Below the pieces are notes generated by a model. The model did not search any database, was not told the DNA's origin, and was given only the letters and a program-made list of their open reading frames with translations. The position numbers and the translations under genes were made by a program. A stretch of 64,000 nucleotides of DNA, taken from contig JACPCR010000051.1 of the NCBI GenBank assembly GCA_016179685.1, forward strand, positions 1 through 64,000. The letters run 5' to 3'. Below are positions 50,876-58,991 of the stretch, one piece after another; position 1 is the first letter of the stretch, and each line of letters starts with the position of its first letter. The stretch comes from Planctomycetota bacterium. GTDB lineage: Bacteria > Planctomycetota > PUPC01 > JACPCR01.

Positions 50876-53157
50876 GGAGACTCCTTCACGGGCTGCGGCG
50901 AGACCACGCCTCCGCCATACTCGTCCGCATTCCGGCCGAACATCCGCGAGGACCCGCGCTGCCGGTTCGGCCCCATGAGCGCCCCCGTGCGAGGCCCGAT
51001 GAAGAAATAAAATACCCGCTCGTCCTGGCCCTGGTCCACGTCATACCCCAGTTCCACGTCCCAGTCGTGGAACGAGCGCCGGAAAACCACCCGCTGGTCA
51101 AACAACTCGTGATCGTTCCATTCGTAGTCCTGCTGGTAGAGAAGCCCCCACTTCTCCGTGAGCTGGACCCAGGCCGCCACGATCGTCCGGTTGCTGTCGT
51201 CGCGCGAGTAGCGCTGCTGCAGCGTCAGCGTCACTCCGGGCCGGGGAAGATACGACCCGCCGATGTTGACGACGTCGAACTCCACCGGGTCCGTGTCGAT
51301 CTCGTTGTCATTGAAAAAATAATACTTCGGATGCGGATACCACCTCAGGTCCGTCTCCACGTTGCTCCAGCTCTTGCCCGCATGGTCGCGGTTCTCCGCC
51401 GGAAAATACGCGGACTGCACCTCGAACTCGGCCCAGTTGATCGTCGTTCCGCCGCGCCGCGTCTGCACCAGGTTCCGCAGGTTCAGGTTCACCCGGTCCA
51501 GCTCCTGCTCCGTGTCCATCTCGTCGAAAAAAACCAGCTCGTTCGGATCGATGGTCACCTCCTGACCCGACAGGAAGGTCACCTCGGGCGTGATGACGTG
51601 GTGCAACTGATCGATGGACCAGCGTTCGTTGCGGTAGCCGTAAGTCCGCCAGAACTCGGTGCTCAGGCGCACGCCGCCGCCCAGCACGGTCCGCCACGAG
51701 CCTTCCTCCTCCGCCAGCAGCTCATCGTAAAACGTCTCCCGGTTGAACACGAACGGCTCGAGATGCAGCCACCACGCCCGGAATGGAGCGGACAGTTCGC
51801 TCTGGAAGTCGAGGCGCTGGATTTCCCGATTCTTCGAAAGCGAATCCACGGCGGCCAGGGGAAACAGCTCCGAGAAGCGCCGGTCCACCTGCGAATACTC
51901 CGTCCCGAAGGTCAATAACAGCCGATTGTCCCACAGGGGCTGCGACAGCAGGTCCAGACTGACGCGGGGGAGGTATTCCGTCTGGGCCGGGGACTGGCTC
52001 GAACCTCGCTGCTGGTTCTGCGACTGGTCGAAAAATTGGTTCACCTGAGTCTGGCCCAGCACGCTCAACGATGTGTTCTCCCAGTCTCCCTTGACGAAGA
52101 CGCGGTTCTCCGGCTCCTTGTCCTCCACAAATTCGCCCTCGAAATACTCCTGGAATATCCCCCGGTCCGAAAATTGATGGTACTCCATGTCCGCCGTCCA
52201 CCGGCCCGCATTCGAACCCTCGACGTCCCCGTCCAGAATCAGTTCCCGGTGCAGAAATTTCAGCCGGTATCGGTCCTCCTGCTCCAGCGGAACGTTCTCG
52301 AAATCCTCCCCGTCGTCCCGGATGAAATAGGTCTCGAGGTATCCGATTCTCCGGTCGCTCTCATACTCGACGTCCACGCCGCCCGCGGGGCCGCGTTCCG
52401 AGTAGTAGTCCGCGTCGAAAAAAACGTCCACGCCCGGATAGACCTCGAAGCCGAGGTCCGTCTGAACGAACTGGCCGAACTGGGAGGAGCTGCCCGCGCC
52501 CATCCGAAACCAGGGCCATGGATACTTCAAGTCCCGGTAATAATAGGGAAGATAAAAAATCGGTATCTCATGCACGTGGAACAAGGCATGATGCAGAACC
52601 ACGCTGTCCTGGGAACGGAAAACAACCTTGCTCGCGCTGAAATGCTGGTGAGGCGATGAAAAATTGCACGTGGTGACCCGGGCACGCCGCACCTCTGCCA
52701 CGTCCGGACCCCGCCTCTCCACCTCCGGAGACTTCAAATGCCAGTTGATCTCCCGGTCGGGACGCACCCAGTGCAGCTCCGAATTCAGAATCAGCGCACG
52801 TTCGTCCTTCCAGTCGTAGAGCAGCCGTTCCGCCCGGCTCAGGACGTTTTTCTCCTTGAGGAGCACGTTTCCCTCGGCATACATCTCCGATTCTTCAGGC
52901 CAGACCACCACGTTGTCGGCCTGGACTTCCGTCTGCGCCTTCGAGGCCCGCACGTTGCCTTGGGCAATCAGGACCTTCCCACCCTCGCTGACCTCGAACC
53001 GGTCGGCGGTGAGCTCGACTCCGGCGATGCCGGAGAGAGCCTGGGCGCGAGCGGGCGTGCCCGCCAGCGTCAGAACGAAGAGGTTGAGCGCAAGGACGCA
53101 AAGGGGTTGAAAACGACCGAGTGCGCGCGTTCGTTGAAAGGAAGGGCATTCCCTCAT
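50872..53157 (-). CDS. lptD: LptD-like LPS-assembly outer membrane protein
   Basis: A 761-residue exported protein. A signal peptide ends near PARAQA (about residue 39). It is followed by an OstA/LptA-like periplasmic domain (about 45-140, FEVSEGGKVLIAQGNVRASK) and a long beta-barrel region rich in aromatic alternation, ending at about 740. Segments HEIPIFYLPYYYRD and YLPRVSLDL are typical of LptD. LptD inserts LPS into the outer leaflet with LptE. Together with lpxB this shows an LPS outer membrane. It overlaps coaD by four bases. No lptE is visible. The start codon has only a weak ribosome binding site. Confidence 0.85.
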   Translation of the reverse strand: MRECPSFQRTRALGRFQPLCVLALNLFVLTLAGTPARAQALSGIAGVELTADRFEVSEGGKVLIAQGNVRASKAQTEVQADNVVVWPEESEMYAEGNVLLKEKNVLSRAERLLYDWKDERALILNSELHWVRPDREINWHLKSPEVERRGPDVAEVRRARVTTCNFSSPHQHFSASKVVFRSQDSVVLHHALFHVHEIPIFYLPYYYRDLKYPWPWFRMGAGSSSQFGQFVQTDLGFEVYPGVDVFFDADYYSERGPAGGVDVEYESDRRIGYLETYFIRDDGEDFENVPLEQEDRYRLKFLHRELILDGDVEGSNAGRWTADMEYHQFSDRGIFQEYFEGEFVEDKEPENRVFVKGDWENTSLSVLGQTQVNQFFDQSQNQQRGSSQSPAQTEYLPRVSLDLLSQPLWDNRLLLTFGTEYSQVDRRFSELFPLAAVDSLSKNREIQRLDFQSELSAPFRAWWLHLEPFVFNRETFYDELLAEEEGSWRTVLGGGVRLSTEFWRTYGYRNERWSIDQLHHVITPEVTFLSGQEVTIDPNELVFFDEMDTEQELDRVNLNLRNLVQTRRGGTTINWAEFEVQSAYFPAENRDHAGKSWSNVETDLRWYPHPKYYFFNDNEIDTDPVEFDVVNIGGSYLPRPGVTLTLQQRYSRDDSNRTIVAAWVQLTEKWGLLYQQDYEWNDHELFDQRVVFRRSFHDWDVELGYDVDQGQDERVFYFFIGPRTGALMGPNRQRGSSRMFGRNADEYGGGVVSPQPVKESP

Positions 53158-53219
53158 GGCTTCTTGGGACCGCCGATTCGAGGAGTCTTCGCCCGCATGC
53201 GTTAGAGCCCTAGAGTGTC

Positions 53220-53260
53220 ACTTCTCCGCGCCCGCAAGCGCGGGCATCCGGCGGAGAAGT
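53220..53260. repeat. Nested hairpin upstream of lptD
   Basis: Outer arms ACTTCTCCGC and GCGGAGAAGT enclose an inner GCCCGC/GCGGGC stem with an AAGC loop. It lies 63 bases upstream of the lptD start. Confidence 0.6.
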
Positions 53261-53461
53261 TGAAAGATGTCCCGCCAGACTTGCCCCAGTGGGAGGCAGG
53301 CCGGGTGTCCGTTGATTCCTGAACCCTGACACCTTTTGCACCCTGAGCTGAGTTGCGGGCTTCGCGCGCCTTAAGCTACGGACTCGAGCAGCCTGTGTCA
53401 AGAAGCGGCGAGCACGTGGGCGTCCCGCAGAAGCCTCCTGGGGACGGATCGGGGGCGAGGT

Positions 53462-53499
53462 TGTCACCGCCGGTGGGGCCGGCCCCACCGGCGGTGACA
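53462..53499. repeat. 38-bp perfect loopless palindrome
   Basis: TGTCACCGCCGGTGGGGCC followed by its exact reverse complement with no loop. It is the longest uninterrupted palindrome seen in the window, in non-coding sequence. Confidence 0.85.
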
Positions 53500-53737
53500 C
53501 TCCTTTCCTATAGCTTGCCCCAGCCTAAAGGCCCCCTCTGGACCGCCGAACCCAAAATCCTTCGAACAGCTTGGCTCAGGAGGGTGGGGCGCGACGACCG
53601 GGCCAGACCTCCCGGACCTGTCCTCCCGAAGGAGCCCGTTGGGACTGTGGGAGGGATCCTGCCGCCAAGGATGGCGGCGTTCCCGGGCGTTCCCGGGCGT
53701 TGGGAGTGTGCGAGGGCCGCCTGCCGAATCGGTTGGT

Positions 53738-53882
53738 GGTTCGTGGTTGTTGGTTGGTGGTGAAGAGCAAGAAACTGAGTGGGAACGAGCGATGGCCGCT
53801 ACTCGGAGCGCCAGAATCTTGCTGGCAAGCTCCGGAGCGGTTGTTCGTTCGTGGTTGTTGGTTGGTGGTGAAAATCAAGAGG
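53738..53882 (+). repeat. 25-base direct repeat pair
   Basis: TTCGTGGTTGTTGGTTGGTG and the next five bases occur at 53740-53764 and 53858-53882. Weaker similarity continues about 20 bases past each copy. Between them, GGAGCGCCAGAATCTTGCTGG resembles a segment at 11409-11427. Confidence 0.6.
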
Positions 53883-53958
53883 TCGAGTCGGAACGGCCAG
53901 ACTCGTAACCCTCCACAGTGGGCATGAACCGTTAGATGGCTATCGCGTGGCCATCATT

Positions 53959-54014
53959 AACCCGCATTTTTCTACCGCCCTCAGCACGGCCGGGGCGTGT
54001 AAAAAATGCGGGTT
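53959..54014. repeat. 13-bp inverted repeat
   Basis: AACCCGCATTTTT (53959-53971) and AAAAATGCGGGTT (54002-54014) are exact reverse complements around a 30-base GC-rich loop. Confidence 0.65.
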
Positions 54015-54048
54015 GGAGACTTCTGGTTATCCGCCAGGGTTGGGACGA

Positions 54049-54106
54049 CGAAGCCGGGGCAGTCCTGGTTCTGAAATCCACGAGCCCGAAGGGCGCAGCG
54101 GATTTC
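54049..54106 (-). repeat. Dispersed repeat family A, copy 2
   Basis: Read on the reverse strand, this begins GAAATCCGCTGCGCCCTTCG and matches 62918-62976 closely and 7887-7946 more loosely. Confidence 0.75.
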
Positions 54107-54107
54107 A

Positions 54108-54323
54108 TTAGAATGTTTCCTGCTCTTCCGACTCCGGGCTGGTCCCCTCGTTTGCTCGTGACCGAAAGGGACTCCAGGCAAAGAGGTAGAGAAGCAGCAG
54201 CGCGGCCGCCACCGGGGCGAGAAAATGCACCCACAGGGGCAGAGAGGGCCTCCGAGTCCCCATTGCGGGCCCCATGCCGTCCGGTCCCCGCCGTTCGGAA
54301 TCCGTCGATTTTCTGGAAGCCAT
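54108..54323 (-). CDS. Doubtful small membrane protein
   Basis: A 71-residue frame: a charged N-terminus (MASRKSTDSERRG), one strongly hydrophobic helix (LWVHFLAPVAAALLLLYLF) and an acidic tail. The clean helix with flanking charges makes chance coding less likely. There is no clear ribosome binding site and the gene ends next to a family A repeat. I do not recognise a family. Confidence 0.35.
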   Translation of the reverse strand: MASRKSTDSERRGPDGMGPAMGTRRPSLPLWVHFLAPVAAALLLLYLFAWSPFRSRANEGTSPESEEQETF

Positions 54324-54700
54324 CTTGAGATTCCGAGGAAAAGCTCTAGGGAGAGGTAATCCAGAATCCTGAGAAACAACCCCGCTAAGTCTCAGCAAAC
54401 GAGGGTGTTACGACTTTCTCGGTTTTGAGCTTTTCAAGGGCATTCTGAGCCTCACGAATGACGGGTTCCAGATAGGCTGAACTTGTCCCCATGGGAGGTT
54501 GAATCCCGGAGGAATCCCGGTGGGAGGCTGAAGGTTCCGATCACTGGAGACTTATGATTGAACACTTTCCCCATGTCCCCGCGCGCTCGTTGTTCCGGCC
54601 TACAGCCTACCCGTCTTCCCCACGCGTGGGGGAGCCTTCGGCGTGGCAGGGCTCCCAGAGCGCTGAGGAACCGTCTTCCCAACGCGCGGCCGAGCCCATT

Positions 54701-54738
54701 GTTTCTATCTGCCGCAACGAAGCCCGTCCGCAGGTTTC
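54701..54738 (-). repeat. Dispersed repeat family B, copy 4
   Basis: The reverse strand carries a degenerate version of the B core (CGTTGCGGCAGATAGAAAC versus CGTTGTGACAGAGAGAAAC). Similarity to the flank of the 48983 copy extends to about 54757. Confidence 0.5.
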
Positions 54739-54829
54739 CTATATCACGCTCCTGACTTGATAACCCGGCTCATACACCTAACATATCGTTCTCTCCTCTC
54801 GCAGTCCATCCACGGCGAAGCGTCCCCTC

Positions 54830-56053
54830 ATGAAGATCACCCGCTGCACGACGGCCGTCGTCGAGGCCAACTACGACTACACCTACGTCCGCATCCATGC
54901 CGACAACGGCGTCTTCGGCACCGGCGAATGCTTCATGGCGCCGGGTCTCACCGCGGCGCTCCGCGAGATGTTTCCCCTCATCCTGGGCCGGGACCCGCGG
55001 GAGGTCGACCGCCTCGGCCGCCATCTCTGGCGCAAAGGCTCGGGCGCCGGGGCCGTCGCCGGCTACCTGTTCAATGCCGTCAGCGGGATCGAGACGGCCT
55101 TGTGGGACCTTGTGGGCAAGAGCACGGGCGTGCCGGCCTACCAGTTCCTTGGCGGCAAGGTGCAGGACGAAGTCCGCATTTACGCCGATTGCCACGCGGG
55201 CGACAACATCGAGAGCTGGGCCGCCATGCTCACGCCTCGACAGCCCGCATGGCTGCAGAAGGCCCTCGCCGGGAAAAAAACTCGCGAGGAACGTTACGAG
55301 CCTGCCCAATACCGGCGGCGCGCCCGGCAGATGGTCCGGGCTGGCTTCGACGCCCTCAAGTTCGACATCGACTCTATCGTCGTCCTCACCGGAGAGGAGC
55401 TGAACCGCCCGCTCCGAGACCGGGAGATCGAGAAGATGATCGAGTGCGTGGACGCCGCCCGGCAGGGCGCTGGCCCGGGTGTCGACCTCGCCGTCGATTG
55501 CCACTGGCGCTTCGCTCCGTCCGAGGCCATCCGCATCAGCCGCGCCCTTGCTCCCCACCATCTCCTCTGGCTCGAGGACCCCTGTCCGCCGGAGAACTGG
55601 CGCGATATCGCCGAAATCCGCGCCCAGGGCGGTTGCCCCATCCTCACCGGCGAGAACCTCAACCGCCGGCACGGCTTCTGGGACCTGATCGCGAACCGGT
55701 CGGTGGACCTGGTGGCCCCGGACGTGCAAAAGTGCGGGGGCATGCTCGAAGCGAAGCGCATCGGGGAGCTGGCGGAGCTGCAAGGCATCCGCTTTGCCCC
55801 GCACAACATCGCCTCGCCGCTCGGCACGATGGCGAGCGCGCACGTCTGCGCGACGCTTCCCAACTTCGTTGCTCTCGAGTTCCACGGGTCCGACGTCCCC
55901 TTCTGGAACGACCTCGTGACGCGGCCGGATGCGAAGGGTCCGCTGATCGAGAGGGGCCGCATCCGCCTCACCGAGGCCCCGGGCCTCGGCCTCGAGTTGA
56001 ACGAAGACGCCGCACGAGAATACAGCAAGCCCGGCGAGACTTTTTTCGAGTGA
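54830..56053 (+). CDS. Enolase-superfamily sugar-acid dehydratase
   Basis: A 407-residue mandelate-racemase/galactonate-dehydratase-type enzyme. Metal ligands are D223 (VDCHW), E249 (LEDPCPP) and E275 (GENLN). K177 (KFDID) and H325 (APHNIASPLG) are the likely acid/base residues. Such enzymes remove water from aldonic or uronic acids to give 2-keto-3-deoxy sugar acids. The substrate is not predictable here; galactonate-dehydratase-like is the safest label. The same DNA also has a long overlapping frame on the same strand, which is a shadow. The gene precedes the LVIVD protein by 95 bases, and a family C repeat sits in that gap. Confidence 0.85.
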   Translation: MKITRCTTAVVEANYDYTYVRIHADNGVFGTGECFMAPGLTAALREMFPLILGRDPREVDRLGRHLWRKGSGAGAVAGYLFNAVSGIETALWDLVGKSTGVPAYQFLGGKVQDEVRIYADCHAGDNIESWAAMLTPRQPAWLQKALAGKKTREERYEPAQYRRRARQMVRAGFDALKFDIDSIVVLTGEELNRPLRDREIEKMIECVDAARQGAGPGVDLAVDCHWRFAPSEAIRISRALAPHHLLWLEDPCPPENWRDIAEIRAQGGCPILTGENLNRRHGFWDLIANRSVDLVAPDVQKCGGMLEAKRIGELAELQGIRFAPHNIASPLGTMASAHVCATLPNFVALEFHGSDVPFWNDLVTRPDAKGPLIERGRIRLTEAPGLGLELNEDAAREYSKPGETFFE

Positions 56054-56107
56054 GAAGGAGCACTGCAGGAAACCCCCGGGCATTGCTTTTTTTGGTCTGG
56101 GACTCTG

Positions 56108-56130
56108 GCGAAACGCTGCCTCAACCGACT
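56108..56130 (+). repeat. Dispersed repeat family C, copy 3 (partial)
   Basis: GCGAAACGCTGCCTCAACCG matches the first bases of the copy after dxs. It lies 55 bases after the stop of the enolase-family gene. Confidence 0.5.
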
Positions 56131-56148
56131 CCTCGCTTCCTTTCCGGT

Positions 56149-58746
56149 ATGTCATCGTCATCATCACGGATGCTCCTTGCCGCCCTTGCGGCCGTGCCTC
56201 TCCTCGCCGGGCAAGCTGATCGGCCGGGAGATGGAGGCGACTCCGACCCGACCACTTTCAGTTTTTATCTGGACAGCCGCGTGACGCCACTGCTGGACGC
56301 CTCCGGCAAGCCTCTCAAGCCCGAGAATGTCCGCACCGATTACGGCCGGCATTACGCCGTTCATTCCGACGGCGTCGATGTCTGCAGCGTGGCCTATGCC
56401 TGGAAGCTCGGCTTCGGCGGCGACCAGCCGCGCCTGCAGCCTCGACACCAGGACCTTTCTCATTGGGAATCCACGCGGGTGGAGAACGGCTGGCTCGCCG
56501 TCGATCCCGCCACCGGCCGGTTTCAGTTCGCCTCAGCCCATGCGGTAGACGATCCCCGCCGTCTGGTCCACCGCAAGCAGATCGTGCTCGGCAACATCAC
56601 CATGTGGCAGCTTGTGGCCCGCGGCAAGTTCGCTTACACGTCCCAGGAGGAGGAGACCCACGCCTTCCAGGCATATGACGCCTCCGATCCCGCCCAGTTC
56701 CGCTACGCGGGATACTCGTCGATGGGCGGATACCCGAAGGGACTCGCGCTCGGTGAAAAACATCTCTATGCGGGCGGCAACGGACTCCTCAGCATTCACA
56801 ACATCGAGAATCCCCACCAGTGCCGCTACGTCAAGACCTTCTTCAATGGCGGCAGCGGCTACCCCTGGACGCTCCACGTCGATCTCACGACGCGCCGGCT
56901 CTATCAGTCCGTCAAGGGTCAACTGTTCATTTATGACATCTCTGACGAGGACGATCCCGTCCTGATCGACGCCCTCGAGGGCCTTCCCCACGCGGCTTTC
57001 CAGGTCCGTGGACGCCTTTTCTACGGCGTCGCCAGCGTGCAGCGTGTGGCATCGCCGGCCGGCCAGACGGCCGAAGGCGGCAAGCCGCCCGCACCAGAGA
57101 CCCTCAGCATGCTCCGCATCCTGGAACTGGCGGAGGACGCTCACAGCTTCCGCCTGCTCGGGGAGTGCGAGGTGGGGACCGGGACGACGCGCAGCCGGCT
57201 CTCCGACTCGGGCATCCTTTTTCTTCTGAACAGCCGCGGCCTCGAGGCCGTGGATTGCCGCAAGCCGGACCGGCCCGCCATCGTTGCCGCCATTCCGGAC
57301 CTCGCTCCCGTCGGCGAGTATTACGACAAGGGGCCCGGCGGCCACGAGATGGACATCCTCGGCAACTTCCTCTACGTCGCCGCCGGGTGCAGCCGCGGCG
57401 GGCCGGTCAACCCCAGGACCACCGGCCTCTATGCCGACCACGCCGACTTCAAGAGCCAGGTTCTCGACCGCAAGGACCAGGTGGGCCAGGGCAAGAGTTA
57501 CACCGGCGGGCTGCGCATCTACGACTTCTCGGACCCCGCGAGATTGAAACTCGCCGCCCACCTCGACGACGACCTCATCGGGCACGATGCGATCACGGAC
57601 GTGGCCGTCGGGGACGGCGTCCTGTTCCTCGGCTCACGCCTCATCGGCGTGCTCGCTTTCAACCTTGCGCAGCCGGCCAGTCCGCAGTTCCTCGGCCGCC
57701 TCTCCAACATGGGCGAGGTGGAGTGGGCGCGGCTTCTCGGCGACAAGATTTACGCCGTGTCCAATGGCGTCTACGTCATCGAGCCCTACCCGGCGGAAGA
57801 GGCCCGGCTTCTCGGCTGGGCCTTCACGAACAGTTGGATGTTCGGCCACTCTGTCGTCCTCAATCCCTTCCCGGATTACAACCCTCGAAAGGTCCTCTTC
57901 GCCCGAAGCGGCGGCTGGCATCGGGCCGTCCTGGCCGAGGACCCGGCCCATCCGAAGGTGCTTCAGACCAACCCGCCTCCCGTCGGGCACGGCCGCTGGG
58001 TCGGCCCCTACCTTTATACCGCCAGCGGAAACTCCATGGATGTCTATATCGTCAACCCGGCAGGCTCGGCCGCCCTTCTTGCCCGATACCCCGTCGAGGG
58101 TCCCCTCACCCACGTCGAAATCCATGAAAATCACGTTTTCGGTTTCGGCCTGGTCCGTGGCGACCCGAAGCCCCAGAGATACCTGCATGTTTTCGACGTC
58201 ACCGATCCGTCCCGGGCTCGGCTCGTCGCTACCCACACGGCCCCGACGGACACCGGGGGCATGGAATCCCCCGACGTCTATTTCAGGGACGGATTCTTCT
58301 ACCTGCCCGGGTGGTTCGCCGGCAGCAACCTTTGCGGCCAGGGCTGGGGCAATTTCCCGGGCATTCGCGTGCTCGATGTGCGCGACCCGCTCCACCCCCG
58401 GATGCACGCGCTGCTGCATCACGTGCCCGCCGACATCTCCACCAACTCCATCGCCTGTCCCCAGTCCTTCTACGTCTCCGGCAACACCCTCTACCTCGGA
58501 GACTACTGGACCGGCATCCACGTCCTGGACATCACGGATCTCCCCCGGAGGAAGCAGTGGAAACACCTGGCCGCGGTCAAGGACCCTTCCCTGCCCTGGT
58601 CCTGCAGCTCCTACTGCACCTCCGTCGACGGCTACGGCCGCCACCTTTACACCACCCATTTTGGACACGTCAATATCTGGGAAATTCCGGCCCCTACTGA
58701 TGTGCCCCAGGGGAAGTTGACTGTCCGGGCCGATGGGGCTCGGTAG
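56149..58746 (+). CDS. Secreted LVIVD-type beta-propeller protein
   Basis: An 865-residue exported protein with signal peptide MSSSSSRMLLAALAAVPLLAG. The rest is built from beta-propeller-like repeats of the LVIVD type, each with a pattern such as YDISDEDDPVLIDAL, YDFSDPARLKLAAHL, FDVTDPSRARLVA, LDVRDPLHPRMHALL and LDITDLPRRKQW. These resemble choice-of-anchor and LVIVD surface proteins of uncertain function. Cys-containing segments near the end (WSCSSYCTS) could form a disulfide. It may be co-transcribed with the dehydratase upstream. The start at 56149 opens the signal peptide; a very long same-frame extension upstream is spurious. The stop lies in a hairpin arm. Confidence 0.75.
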   Translation: MSSSSSRMLLAALAAVPLLAGQADRPGDGGDSDPTTFSFYLDSRVTPLLDASGKPLKPENVRTDYGRHYAVHSDGVDVCSVAYAWKLGFGGDQPRLQPRHQDLSHWESTRVENGWLAVDPATGRFQFASAHAVDDPRRLVHRKQIVLGNITMWQLVARGKFAYTSQEEETHAFQAYDASDPAQFRYAGYSSMGGYPKGLALGEKHLYAGGNGLLSIHNIENPHQCRYVKTFFNGGSGYPWTLHVDLTTRRLYQSVKGQLFIYDISDEDDPVLIDALEGLPHAAFQVRGRLFYGVASVQRVASPAGQTAEGGKPPAPETLSMLRILELAEDAHSFRLLGECEVGTGTTRSRLSDSGILFLLNSRGLEAVDCRKPDRPAIVAAIPDLAPVGEYYDKGPGGHEMDILGNFLYVAAGCSRGGPVNPRTTGLYADHADFKSQVLDRKDQVGQGKSYTGGLRIYDFSDPARLKLAAHLDDDLIGHDAITDVAVGDGVLFLGSRLIGVLAFNLAQPASPQFLGRLSNMGEVEWARLLGDKIYAVSNGVYVIEPYPAEEARLLGWAFTNSWMFGHSVVLNPFPDYNPRKVLFARSGGWHRAVLAEDPAHPKVLQTNPPPVGHGRWVGPYLYTASGNSMDVYIVNPAGSAALLARYPVEGPLTHVEIHENHVFGFGLVRGDPKPQRYLHVFDVTDPSRARLVATHTAPTDTGGMESPDVYFRDGFFYLPGWFAGSNLCGQGWGNFPGIRVLDVRDPLHPRMHALLHHVPADISTNSIACPQSFYVSGNTLYLGDYWTGIHVLDITDLPRRKQWKHLAAVKDPSLPWSCSSYCTSVDGYGRHLYTTHFGHVNIWEIPAPTDVPQGKLTVRADGAR

Positions 58747-58791
58747 CAGACGAGCTCGTCAGTGCCCCACACACTGGCGAACTCGTCTGCT
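58745..58791. terminator. 20-bp hairpin starting in the LVIVD gene stop
   Basis: AGCAGACGAGCTCGTCAGTG pairs with CACTGGCGAACTCGTCTGCT (one mismatch, one wobble) across a seven-base loop. TTT follows. It resembles the hairpin at 20668-20705, sharing GACGAGCTCGTC, and its arm opening resembles that of 62978-63025. Confidence 0.55.
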
Positions 58792-58846
58792 TTGGAAACC
58801 CCTCCCAACCTTACTCCAAAGGCACGGGTCCGGGAGGAGTTTCAGG

Positions 58847-58896
58847 CTTGCATCCCGGTTCAGAAGTGCTCCCGCACTTCTGAACCGGGATGCAAG
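58847..58896. repeat. 22-bp perfect hairpin (family with 43141)
   Basis: CTTGCATCCCGGTTCAGAAG plus TG, a six-base loop CTCCCG, then the exact reverse complement. The core is shared with 43141-43184. It lies about 95 bases upstream of the second lyase gene. Confidence 0.8.
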
Positions 58897-58991
58897 GGTT
58901 CTCCTTGCCCCGTCGCTTTTCGCTTCACGGACTTTCCAGAACATTCACAAACCGTGGCGAGCGGGTCAAGTTTTCTATTCGAAGGAGTTCC

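Larger units (their letters stand above)
53158..54829. other. 1.7-kb non-coding region rich in palindromes
   Basis: No well-supported gene lies here, only one doubtful small frame (54108-54323). Contents in order: a nested hairpin (53220-53260), a 38-bp perfect palindrome (53462-53499), a 25-base direct repeat pair (53738-53764 and 53858-53882), a 13-bp-stem inverted repeat (53959-54014), a family A repeat (54049-54106) and a family B repeat (54701-54738). This is the largest gene-poor stretch in the window. Confidence 0.6.

Noticed and set aside
54757-56148. Upstream extension of the LVIVD frame through the dehydratase gene
   Set aside because: The extension reads the enolase-family gene in a wrong frame and is Arg/Pro-rich. 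The ATG at 56149 opens a clean signal peptide.
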